Shown in pieces: positions 22,750 to 29,637 of a stretch of DNA of 36,745 bases. The notes beneath the pieces were generated by a model. It made no database searches and was not told where the DNA came from. It was given only the letters and a program-made list of their open reading frames with translations. The position numbers and the translations under genes were made by a program. The DNA comes from an uncultured Bacteroidales bacterium (GTDB taxonomy: Bacteria; Bacteroidota; Bacteroidia; Bacteroidales; Bacteroidaceae): positions 1 to 36,745 of the forward strand of contig CACYGK010000010.1 of NCBI GenBank assembly GCA_902774005.1, in the 5' to 3' direction. Position 1 is the first letter of the stretch; each line of letters opens with the position of its first letter.

Positions 22750-24783
22750 ATGAAATTAAGATTCTTGCTTACATCATGTGTGCTATATTGCGCACTTAAC
22801 ATGACTGCTGCACCCGTAGCAACAGTCAGCAGTCCTAATTCACAGTTAAAGGTAAACTGCGATTTCATCGATGGTTTACCTATGTATTCCATAGAATTAA
22901 ACGGCAATATAATGCTCGACAATTCACCTCTTGGATTCGTGGCAAATATAGGCGATTTTTCCAAGAACATCACCTTCGATGGTGTCACCACCTTCCACAA
23001 AGAATACGACTATTCCGTGAAGACTATCAAAAAGAGTAATGTACACGTGAATGCAAACCAAATGGTAGTTTCCATGAAAAATAATAAAGGGCAGCGTTTC
23101 GAGGTTGAATTCATGGTATCAGACAACGACGTCGCATTCCGTTATCGCATACCCAACCAACCAGATAAGACATACGAGAAAAAGATGTCTATTCGCATCA
23201 TGAAGGAAACAACTGGTTTTGACCTCCCTGCAGGTACAACTACATTCCTCTCTCCTCAGTCCGCACCAATGATTGGTTGGAAGGGTACGAAACCAAGCTA
23301 TGAAGAAGAATATAAATTCGACGAACCAATGACAACAAGGTCGCAATATGGTCGTGGTTATACATTCCCATGCCTCTTCCACGTAAATCCTGCTGACAAA
23401 AACGGCAAGGAAGGCTGGGTGCTCATCAGCGAGACTGGAGTTGACAGCCGTTATTGCGCTTCACGTCTGTCCGACATGACCGGCGACGGACTCTATACCA
23501 TAGAATTCCCCATGGCAGAAGAAAACAACGGCAACGGCACCCCAGAACCGGCTTTTGCACTCCCTGGCAATACACCTTGGCGCACTATCACCATTGGCAA
23601 CACTTTGAAACCAATAGTCGAGACCACAGTACCCTGGGATTATGTAGAGCCACGATATGAAACCACCAATAGTTATAAATACGGCAAGAGCACATGGTCG
23701 TGGATAGTATGGCAAGATAACTCTATCTGTCGCAAAGATCAAGATGCATTCACCGCTCTGGCAAAGGCAATGGGTTATCCCTATATTCTCGTCGATGCAG
23801 GTTGGGACGTAAACATGGGTATGGACGGTACTGCTGATTTCATACGCTACGCCAAGACTCAAGGTGTCGAAGTATTCCTCTGGTACAGTTCAAGCGGTTG
23901 GTGGAACGACATTGTACAAAGTCCCATCAACGTCATGTGTGACCCTATAGCACGCAAACAGCACATGCGTTGGATGCAACAACTGGGTGTAAAAGGAATC
24001 AAAGTCGATTTCTTCGGAGGTGACAAGCAGGAGACAATGCGTATATACGAACAGATACTAAGCGATGCCGATGACCACGGAATCATGGTGATATTCCACG
24101 GATGCACACTTCCACGCGGTTGGGAACGCATGTATCCAAACTACGTAGGTAGTGAAGCCGTGCTCGCAAGTGAGAATATCTATTTCGGACAGCATTTCTG
24201 CGATGTCGAGGCCCAAAACACTGCACTACACCCCTTCTGCCGAAACACTGTGGGTTGTATGGAATTTGGAGGCTGTTTCATGAGTCGTCACATATACCGA
24301 GGCAATAAGGGTGGAAACACACGTCGTACTACCGACTGTCACGAACTGGCAACAACCATCCTTTTCCAGAACCCTATACAGAATTTTGCCATTACACCCG
24401 AAAACCTGAATCCATCGGTAAAACCAGATAAAAACTACGATTTCAACGCTCCGGGTGCCATCGCACCTCCAATTTGCATGGACTTCCTAAAGCAAGTGCC
24501 GACAACATGGGATGAGACCCATTTCATCGATGGTTATCCAGGTAAGTATTGTGTATTAGCACGACGCAGCGGACAGACTTGGTACATAGCCGGTAACAAT
24601 GCTACAGGCAAGCCACTCACATTGACTCTCTCATTACCTATGCTTACAAAAGGAGAGACCATTTCGCTGTATAGCGACAACATAAAGAACCGCGAGCCCC
24701 AACTGGCACAACAGAAGATTGCAAATCCGCAGAAAGTAAAAATCACAATGGCAGACCAAGGTGGCTTTGTGATAGTGAAATAA
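22750..24783 (+). CDS. Glycoside hydrolase family 97, predicted retaining alpha-glycosidase
   Basis: This 677-residue secreted protein has a signal peptide (residues 1-20, ending NMTAA). It has the GH97 order: an N-terminal beta-super-sandwich (to about 290), a TIM barrel (about 300-580) and a C-terminal beta domain. Barrel landmarks are STWSWIVWQDNS, ILVDAGWD, VFLWYSSSGWWND, GIKVDFFGGDKQ and FHGCTLPRGWERMYPN. Asp420 in KVDFF matches the nucleophile position of retaining GH97 enzymes (BtGH97b type), and the His-x-Glu of the inverting SusB type is HGC (450-452) here. I therefore predict a retaining enzyme, perhaps an alpha-galactosidase; the substrate is not certain. It follows the DHH gene by 14 bases, and no SusC/SusD genes are adjacent. 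Location is probably periplasmic. Confidence 0.92.
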   Translation: MKLRFLLTSCVLYCALNMTAAPVATVSSPNSQLKVNCDFIDGLPMYSIELNGNIMLDNSPLGFVANIGDFSKNITFDGVTTFHKEYDYSVKTIKKSNVHVNANQMVVSMKNNKGQRFEVEFMVSDNDVAFRYRIPNQPDKTYEKKMSIRIMKETTGFDLPAGTTTFLSPQSAPMIGWKGTKPSYEEEYKFDEPMTTRSQYGRGYTFPCLFHVNPADKNGKEGWVLISETGVDSRYCASRLSDMTGDGLYTIEFPMAEENNGNGTPEPAFALPGNTPWRTITIGNTLKPIVETTVPWDYVEPRYETTNSYKYGKSTWSWIVWQDNSICRKDQDAFTALAKAMGYPYILVDAGWDVNMGMDGTADFIRYAKTQGVEVFLWYSSSGWWNDIVQSPINVMCDPIARKQHMRWMQQLGVKGIKVDFFGGDKQETMRIYEQILSDADDHGIMVIFHGCTLPRGWERMYPNYVGSEAVLASENIYFGQHFCDVEAQNTALHPFCRNTVGCMEFGGCFMSRHIYRGNKGGNTRRTTDCHELATTILFQNPIQNFAITPENLNPSVKPDKNYDFNAPGAIAPPICMDFLKQVPTTWDETHFIDGYPGKYCVLARRSGQTWYIAGNNATGKPLTLTLSLPMLTKGETISLYSDNIKNREPQLAQQKIANPQKVKITMADQGGFVIVK

Positions 24784-24795
24784 AAAACAGGAGAA

Positions 24796-24811
24796 CTTAG
24801 CATTAGCTAAG
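24796..24811. terminator. Possible short bidirectional terminator between GH97 and aroB
   Basis: CTTAGC and GCTAAG form a 6-bp stem around ATTA in the 41-base gap between convergent genes. On the minus strand a T run (TGTTTTTTATTT) follows after several bases. The stem is short, so this is tentative. Confidence 0.35.
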
Positions 24812-24824
24812 ACTGATCACAAAA

Positions 24825-25907
24825 CTACAATCCCTCACGGAAGAAATCTAACATCTCGTAGATTTCTTCCTTTTTTGCTGTCTGATTGATTCGTATATCG
24901 CCTATACCACCCAACAGAGTGAAATTGATAGTGCCGGCTGTATTTTTCTTATCATGAGTCATCAGTTCGAGAAGTATCGGATAATCATCACATGTGATGG
25001 GCAACGTTCCATACCAGTCCTTGACGAACTGAGCCGTCTGACGCATAGTATCTACAGGAAATCCCGTCTTAACACACGACAGGTATAGTTCACACACCAA
25101 TCCCCATGCAACAGCATATCCGTGCAGTACGGGATGTATGCCACGCTTATTGTCTGGCTTATCCTCAAACTGAAGTGCAAAACTTTCGAAGGCATGTCCC
25201 ACGGTATGTCCGAGATTAAGAGCCTTGCGAATACCACGTTCCAGCGGGTCTTCATCCACCACACGTTCTTTCACCGCCACACTACTGCCAACCATATCAG
25301 CAAGATGAACATAGTCCACGTTTTCAAGGTTAAAGTTTATTAGTTCAGCAAAAGTCTTCGCATCAGAAATAAGTCCGTGTTTCAGCATTTCGGCATAACC
25401 CGAACAAATATTCTGGTAGTCGAGGGTACGCAGAAACTGAGTATCTATAATAACAGTCTCCGGCTGACGAAATACGCCAATTTCATTTTTTAATCCATTA
25501 AAATTAATGCCCGTCTTACCACCAACACTGGCATCAACCATCGAAAGCAATGTTGTTGGTATGTTGACAAACGGAATACCCCGTTTGAAGGTACTTGCAG
25601 CAAAACCGCCCAAATCAGTAACCATTCCACCTCCAAGATTTACCATAAGCGAGTGGCGTGTACCCCCACCCTTGCCCATCTGTGTCCACACCGTTGCAAG
25701 TGTGTCGAGTGTCTTATGGGTATCGGTAGCTCCTATGACAATACGTACTGCGCTTGAAATTCCATCGACATTCTCAATTACAGGCATACATACTTTATTG
25801 GTCGTTTCGTCCATCAACAGAAACAACCTGTCATACTTCAATTCTTTGAGCACATTATTTAATGTAGTGCATACATCGTTTGAGATAATTACTTTTTCCA
25901 CCTCCAT
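24825..25907 (-). CDS. aroB: 3-dehydroquinate synthase
   Basis: AroB converts DAHP to 3-dehydroquinate, the second step of the shikimate pathway, using NAD and a divalent metal. The 360 residues match the family length. Key motifs are [20 protein letters not shown] (91-110), [39 protein letters not shown] and [13 protein letters not shown] with metal-binding histidines. [12 protein letters not shown] carries a further one. The gene ends 41 bases from GH97 and starts opposite leuB. Its promoter (TATCTTTG at 25921-25928) lies next to the heptamer array at 25957-25984. It stands apart from other aro genes in this window. Confidence 0.97.
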   Translation of the reverse strand: MEVEKVIISNDVCTTLNNVLKELKYDRLFLLMDETTNKVCMPVIENVDGISSAVRIVIGATDTHKTLDTLATVWTQMGKGGGTRHSLMVNLGGGMVTDLGGFAASTFKRGIPFVNIPTTLLSMVDASVGGKTGINFNGLKNEIGVFRQPETVIIDTQFLRTLDYQNICSGYAEMLKHGLISDAKTFAELINFNLENVDYVHLADMVGSSVAVKERVVDEDPLERGIRKALNLGHTVGHAFESFALQFEDKPDNKRGIHPVLHGYAVAWGLVCELYLSCVKTGFPVDTMRQTAQFVKDWYGTLPITCDDYPILLELMTHDKKNTAGTINFTLLGGIGDIRINQTAKKEEIYEMLDFFREGL

Positions 25908-25920
25908 AATGATTTTGCTG

Positions 25921-25954
25921 CAAAGATACGTATTTTTTTCTTTGATTGGTCAAA
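25921..25954 (-). promoter_or_regulatory. Promoter for aroB (TTTG-N22-TATCTTTG)
   Basis: On the minus strand TATCTTTG (25921-25928) is an exact -7 match 13 bases before the ATG. TTTG (25951-25954) is 22 bases upstream, slightly beyond the usual 19-21. Confidence 0.6.
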
Positions 25955-25956
25955 AT

Positions 25957-25984
25957 GTTCAATGTTCAATGTTCAATATTCAAT
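25957..25984. repeat. Heptamer array, 4 units (GTTCAAT x3, ATTCAAT) between divergent aroB and leuB
   Basis: Four perfect-period units lie between the two divergent promoters and fill the expected -33 region of leuB. The unit differs by one base from GGTCAAT, the rotated form of the AATGGTC arrays. Confidence 0.9.
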
Positions 25985-25993
25985 TAAATATCG

Positions 25994-26001
25994 TACCTTC
26001 G
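25994..26001 (+). promoter_or_regulatory. Possible -7 element of leuB, TTCG variant (TACCTTCG)
   Basis: TACCTTCG followed by CG differs from TAnnTTTG at one base and ends 27 bases before the ATG at 26029. The -33 position falls inside the heptamer array and lacks TTTG. Confidence 0.5.
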
Positions 26002-26028
26002 CGCGAAATTATAAAATATGTATTAGTT

Positions 26029-27090
26029 ATGAATCTGAAAATTGCAGTTTTAGCGGGCGATGGAATCGGTCCCGAAATTATGGAACAAGGTGTGGCTGTA
26101 TGTAGCGCAGTAGCTGAGAAGTTCGGTCACACAGTAAGTTACAAAGAAGCTATTTGTGGTGCTCACGCCATCGATGAGGTGGGTGACCCATTCCCTGAAG
26201 ATACATTCAAAACCTGTATGGAGGCTGACGCTGTGCTGTTTGCTAGTGTAGGCGACCCAAAATTCGACAACAACCCTAACGCAAAGGTCCGTCCTGAGCA
26301 GGGTTTGTTAGCAATGAGAAAGAAACTGGGACTGTTTGCCAACGTACGTCCTGTGACAACATTCGACTGTCTTATTCACAAATCACCTCTGAAGGACGAA
26401 CTGGTAAAAGATGCCGACTTCATCTGTATACGCGAACTGACAGGCGGTATGTACTTCGGTGAAAAGAAGGAAGGTACAGACTATGCTTACGATACTAACG
26501 CATACAGCCGTGCCGAAGTAGAGCGAATCTTGAAAGTTGCATACCAGTATGCCCAGCAGCGTAAAAAACACCTGACTGTAGTAGACAAAGCAAACGTATT
26601 GGCATCAAGCCGTCTGTGGAGAGCTGTAGCACAGGAAATGGCTCCTAAATATCCTGATGTAAAGACTGACTTCATGTATGTTGACAACGCCTCGATGCGT
26701 ATGATTCAGGAACCAACATTCTTCGACGTCATGGTAACAGAAAATACATTCGGTGATATCCTGACAGACGAAGGTTCATGCATCACCGGTTCAATGGGTC
26801 TGCTGCCATCAGCTTCTACCGGAGAACACACACCTGTATTCGAACCTATCCACGGAAGTTGGCCACAGGCTAAAGGTCTGAACATAGCAAATCCGTTGGC
26901 TCAGATACTTTCAGTTGCCATGCTCTATGAATACTTCGGACTGAAGGAAGAAGGAACACTGATACGCAAGGCTGTTAACGCAAGTCTCGATCAGAACGTA
27001 CGTACTCCAGAAATCCAGGTTGAAGGTGGCAAGAAGTACGGCACGAAGGAAGTCGGAGCCTGGATTGTAGAATATATCAAGAAGAGTTGA
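26029..27090 (+). CDS. leuB: 3-isopropylmalate dehydrogenase
   Basis: LeuB oxidises and decarboxylates 3-isopropylmalate with NAD in leucine synthesis. The 353-residue protein begins [20 protein letters not shown]. It has [47 protein letters not shown] with substrate-binding residues, [24 protein letters not shown] and [20 protein letters not shown] (metal-binding Asp). [11 protein letters not shown] near the end carries a W-P-Q variant where many homologues have GSAPDIAG. I start it at the ATG at 26029; a longer in-frame extension is antisense to aroB and is not family-like. The leuA/cimA-like gene follows after 34 bases that are nearly all heptamer array. Confidence 0.95.
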   Translation: MNLKIAVLAGDGIGPEIMEQGVAVCSAVAEKFGHTVSYKEAICGAHAIDEVGDPFPEDTFKTCMEADAVLFASVGDPKFDNNPNAKVRPEQGLLAMRKKLGLFANVRPVTTFDCLIHKSPLKDELVKDADFICIRELTGGMYFGEKKEGTDYAYDTNAYSRAEVERILKVAYQYAQQRKKHLTVVDKANVLASSRLWRAVAQEMAPKYPDVKTDFMYVDNASMRMIQEPTFFDVMVTENTFGDILTDEGSCITGSMGLLPSASTGEHTPVFEPIHGSWPQAKGLNIANPLAQILSVAMLYEYFGLKEEGTLIRKAVNASLDQNVRTPEIQVEGGKKYGTKEVGAWIVEYIKKS

Positions 27091-27091
27091 T

Positions 27092-27119
27092 AGTTTAAAG
27101 TTTAAAGTTTAGAGTTTAG
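27092..27119. repeat. Heptamer array, 4 units (AGTTTAA x2, AGTTTAG x2)
   Basis: Four units plus a partial fifth (AGTTA) fill the 34-base leuB to leuA/cimA-like gap and end at the next ATG (27125). Units contain TAA or TAG, so stop codons recur in every frame. Confidence 0.9.
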
Positions 27120-27124
27120 AGTTA

Positions 27125-28648
27125 ATGGAAGTGAAGAGTGTAGAAATAATGGACACCACGCTACGCGACGGTGAGCAGACGAACGGAGTGAGCTTCGTGC
27201 CACACGAGAAACTGCTCATTGCACGTATGCTGTTGCAGCAACTGAACGTAGATCGTATAGAAGTGGCAAGTGCACGAGTAAGCGAAGGCGAGAAAGAAGC
27301 CGTTACGATGATATGTCGCTGGGCAAAGCAGGCTGGTCGTCTGGATAGTGTGGAAGTGTTGGGATTCATCGACGGAACAACTTCGCTCGATTGGATAAAC
27401 GACACTGGATGCAGGGTAATAAACCTGCTGTGCAAAGGTTCGGAGAAACACTGCCGCTTCCAGTTGAAGAAAACTCCCGACGAACACATTGCCGACATAA
27501 AGCAGTCGATAGCATACGCGAAAAAACTTGGCATCAAGGTGAACGTATATATGGAAGACTGGTCGAACGGCATGAAAGACTCCCCCGAATACGTATTCCA
27601 ATTTGTCGATTCTCTGAAAGGCGAATGCATAGAACGCTTTATGCTTCCCGACACACTTGGTATCTTAAACCCGATGCTCACAGCCAAGTATTTCAGAATC
27701 ATGACAGAGCGTTGGCCCGATATCCACTTCGATTTCCATGCCCACAACGACTACGATCTTGCTACAAGCAATGTGCTGGCAGCCGTAAGCAATGGAGCAC
27801 GAGGTGTCCACACATCGCTCAACGGACTGGGCGAGAGAGCCGGTAACGCTCCGCTCTCAAGCATTCAAGCCATTCTGAAAGACCATCTGCATGCCGTAAC
27901 CAACATAAATGAAGCCATGTTGGGCGAAGCAAGCAAATTGGTAGAAAACCTGTCTGGTATTGCTGTTCCACCTAACAAACCCATCATCGGCGACAGCGTG
28001 TTCACGCAGGTAGCAGGCGTACATGCCGACGGAGACAATAAAAACAACCTGTACTGCAACGAACTTCTTCCCGAACGTTTTGGAAGAAAACGCGAATACG
28101 CACTCGGCAAGAACTCAGGTAAGGCAAACATTCTTAAAAACCTTGAGGAACTAGGACTGGAACTCACACCGGAGCAAACCCGCAGAGTAACAGACCGAAT
28201 CATCGAACTGGGTGACAAAAAACAACTGGTGACACAGGAAGACCTGCCCTACATCATAAGCGATGTACTGAAGCATACAGCCCCCGACGACAAAGTGAAA
28301 TTGATATCATATATGGTCTCGACTGCCTACGGACTGAAACCTATGGCATCCGTAAAATTGGAGATAAACGGCGAACTGTATGAAGAGAGTGCAATGGGCG
28401 ACGGACAATATGACGCCTTCGTGCGTGCCGTACGCCACATCTACAAGAACAAACTCCAAAGACCATTCCCTTGGCTCAGCAACTACCAGGTCAGCATACC
28501 ACCGGGTGGACGTACCGATGCACTCGTACAGACCAACATCACTTGGACCTACAACGACAAGTCATACCGCACCCGTGCTCTCGATGCCGACCAGACAGAG
28601 GCTGCAATCAAAGCAACCATAAAGATGCTGAACATCATAGAACCGTGA
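27125..28648 (+). CDS. 2-isopropylmalate synthase / citramalate synthase-like enzyme
   Basis: This 507-residue DRE-TIM metallolyase joins acetyl-CoA to a 2-oxo acid, either 2-oxoisovalerate (LeuA) or pyruvate (CimA). The catalytic start is IMDTTLRDGEQTNGVSF (8-24), with metal ligands HAHND (205-209). GARGVHTSLNGLGERAGNAP and the HADGDNKNNLY motif follow. Residues about 390-505 form the LeuA-type regulatory domain that binds leucine or isoleucine. In Bacteroidales a second LeuA-like gene commonly accompanies leuB, so I leave the symbol blank. Leucine versus isoleucine pathway cannot be settled here. It is flanked by heptamer arrays on both sides. Confidence 0.88.
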   Translation: MEVKSVEIMDTTLRDGEQTNGVSFVPHEKLLIARMLLQQLNVDRIEVASARVSEGEKEAVTMICRWAKQAGRLDSVEVLGFIDGTTSLDWINDTGCRVINLLCKGSEKHCRFQLKKTPDEHIADIKQSIAYAKKLGIKVNVYMEDWSNGMKDSPEYVFQFVDSLKGECIERFMLPDTLGILNPMLTAKYFRIMTERWPDIHFDFHAHNDYDLATSNVLAAVSNGARGVHTSLNGLGERAGNAPLSSIQAILKDHLHAVTNINEAMLGEASKLVENLSGIAVPPNKPIIGDSVFTQVAGVHADGDNKNNLYCNELLPERFGRKREYALGKNSGKANILKNLEELGLELTPEQTRRVTDRIIELGDKKQLVTQEDLPYIISDVLKHTAPDDKVKLISYMVSTAYGLKPMASVKLEINGELYEESAMGDGQYDAFVRAVRHIYKNKLQRPFPWLSNYQVSIPPGGRTDALVQTNITWTYNDKSYRTRALDADQTEAAIKATIKMLNIIEP

Positions 28649-28653
28649 CAAGA

Positions 28654-28702
28654 GTTGAGAGTTGAGAGTTGAGAGTTGAAAGTTGAAAGTTGAAAGTTGA
28701 AA
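28654..28702. repeat. Heptamer array, 7 units (GTTGAGA x3, then GTTGAAA x4)
   Basis: This is one of the two longest arrays in the window, with seven uninterrupted units in two homogeneous blocks between the leuA/cimA-like gene and metA. Every unit contains TGA. The array ends 11 bases before the metA ATG. Confidence 0.95.
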
Positions 28703-28713
28703 GATTAGAGAAG

Positions 28714-29637
28714 ATGCCACTTATATTACCAGACCAACTGCCTGCCATCAACACACTGAAGCAGGAGAACATATTCACGATGGGCTACAAACGTGCCGAC
28801 AGTCAGCAGATACGTCCGCTGCGTCTTGCCGTGCTCAACCTTATGCCACTGAAGATAACTACCGAGACAGACTTCATACGAATACTGTCAAACTCAGCCC
28901 TTCAGATTCAGGTTGAATTCATGAAGATAAAATCGCACACGTCGAAGAACACCCCTATCGAGCATATGCTGGCATTCTATCGTACCTTCGAGGACATGAA
29001 GAAGGAGAAATACGACGGACTGATAGTGACAGGGGCTCCGCTCGAATTCATCAACTTTGAAGACGTAACCTATTGGAGCGAACTGAGGGACGTGTTCGAC
29101 TGGGCTCATCACAACGTAACCAGTACAATATATGTATGTTGGGCAGCCTGTGCGGCTCTCTACCACTTCTACGGAGTACCCAAACACAATACCGACGGAA
29201 AAGTATTCGGTGTATTCAATCATAAGATGCTCGCCCCCGAACTACCTATCTTCCGCGGATTCGACGATGAGTTCTTCGCTCCTCATAGCCGCTATTTCGA
29301 CGTTGACAGGGAGGACATACTGAAAATGGCATCACAGAACCTGCAGATCATAGCCGAAAGCGACGAGGCAGGGGTAACTATCGTTGAAGGACGAAACGGA
29401 AGGGAGTTCTTCATAACCTGTCACCTCGAATACTCACCGATGACCCTGAACGATGAGTACTGGCGCGACGTAGCGAAAGGGAAACCAATAAATATCCCCA
29501 AGAACTACTACCCCGACGACAACCCCAAGAACCATCCGATTGTAAGATGGCGAGCAGCAGCTAACCTGCTATACACCAACTGGCTCAACTACTACGTTTA
29601 CCAAGAAACACCTTACAACATCAACGAAATAGAATGA
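28714..29637 (+). CDS. metA: Homoserine O-acyltransferase, predicted acetyl-CoA-using
   Basis: MetA activates homoserine for methionine synthesis. The 307-residue protein has the acyl-enzyme Cys142 in YVCWAACAALYHFYG. The catalytic His237 and Glu239 lie in CHLEYSPMTLNDEY (His235/Glu237 in E. coli numbering). Residue 111, in GAPLEFINFEDV, is Glu. In the MetA family Glu111 goes with acetyl-CoA use and Gly111 with succinyl-CoA use, so I predict O-acetylhomoserine as product. I start it at the ATG at 28714; an earlier TTG-initiated frame lies inside the heptamer array. Its stop overlaps the start of the next gene (ATGA), indicating coupling. Confidence 0.95.
   Translation: MPLILPDQLPAINTLKQENIFTMGYKRADSQQIRPLRLAVLNLMPLKITTETDFIRILSNSALQIQVEFMKIKSHTSKNTPIEHMLAFYRTFEDMKKEKYDGLIVTGAPLEFINFEDVTYWSELRDVFDWAHHNVTSTIYVCWAACAALYHFYGVPKHNTDGKVFGVFNHKMLAPELPIFRGFDDEFFAPHSRYFDVDREDILKMASQNLQIIAESDEAGVTIVEGRNGREFFITCHLEYSPMTLNDEYWRDVAKGKPINIPKNYYPDDNPKNHPIVRWRAAANLLYTNWLNYYVYQETPYNINEIE

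Noticed and set aside
25507..26028. N-terminal extension of leuB of 174 codons
   Set aside because: It is antisense to aroB and crosses the promoter region. The family N-terminus begins at 26029.
28690..28713. TTG start for metA eight codons upstream
   Set aside because: It lies in the heptamer array, and the ATG at 28714 gives the conserved MetA N-terminus and the expected residue numbering (Glu111, Cys142).
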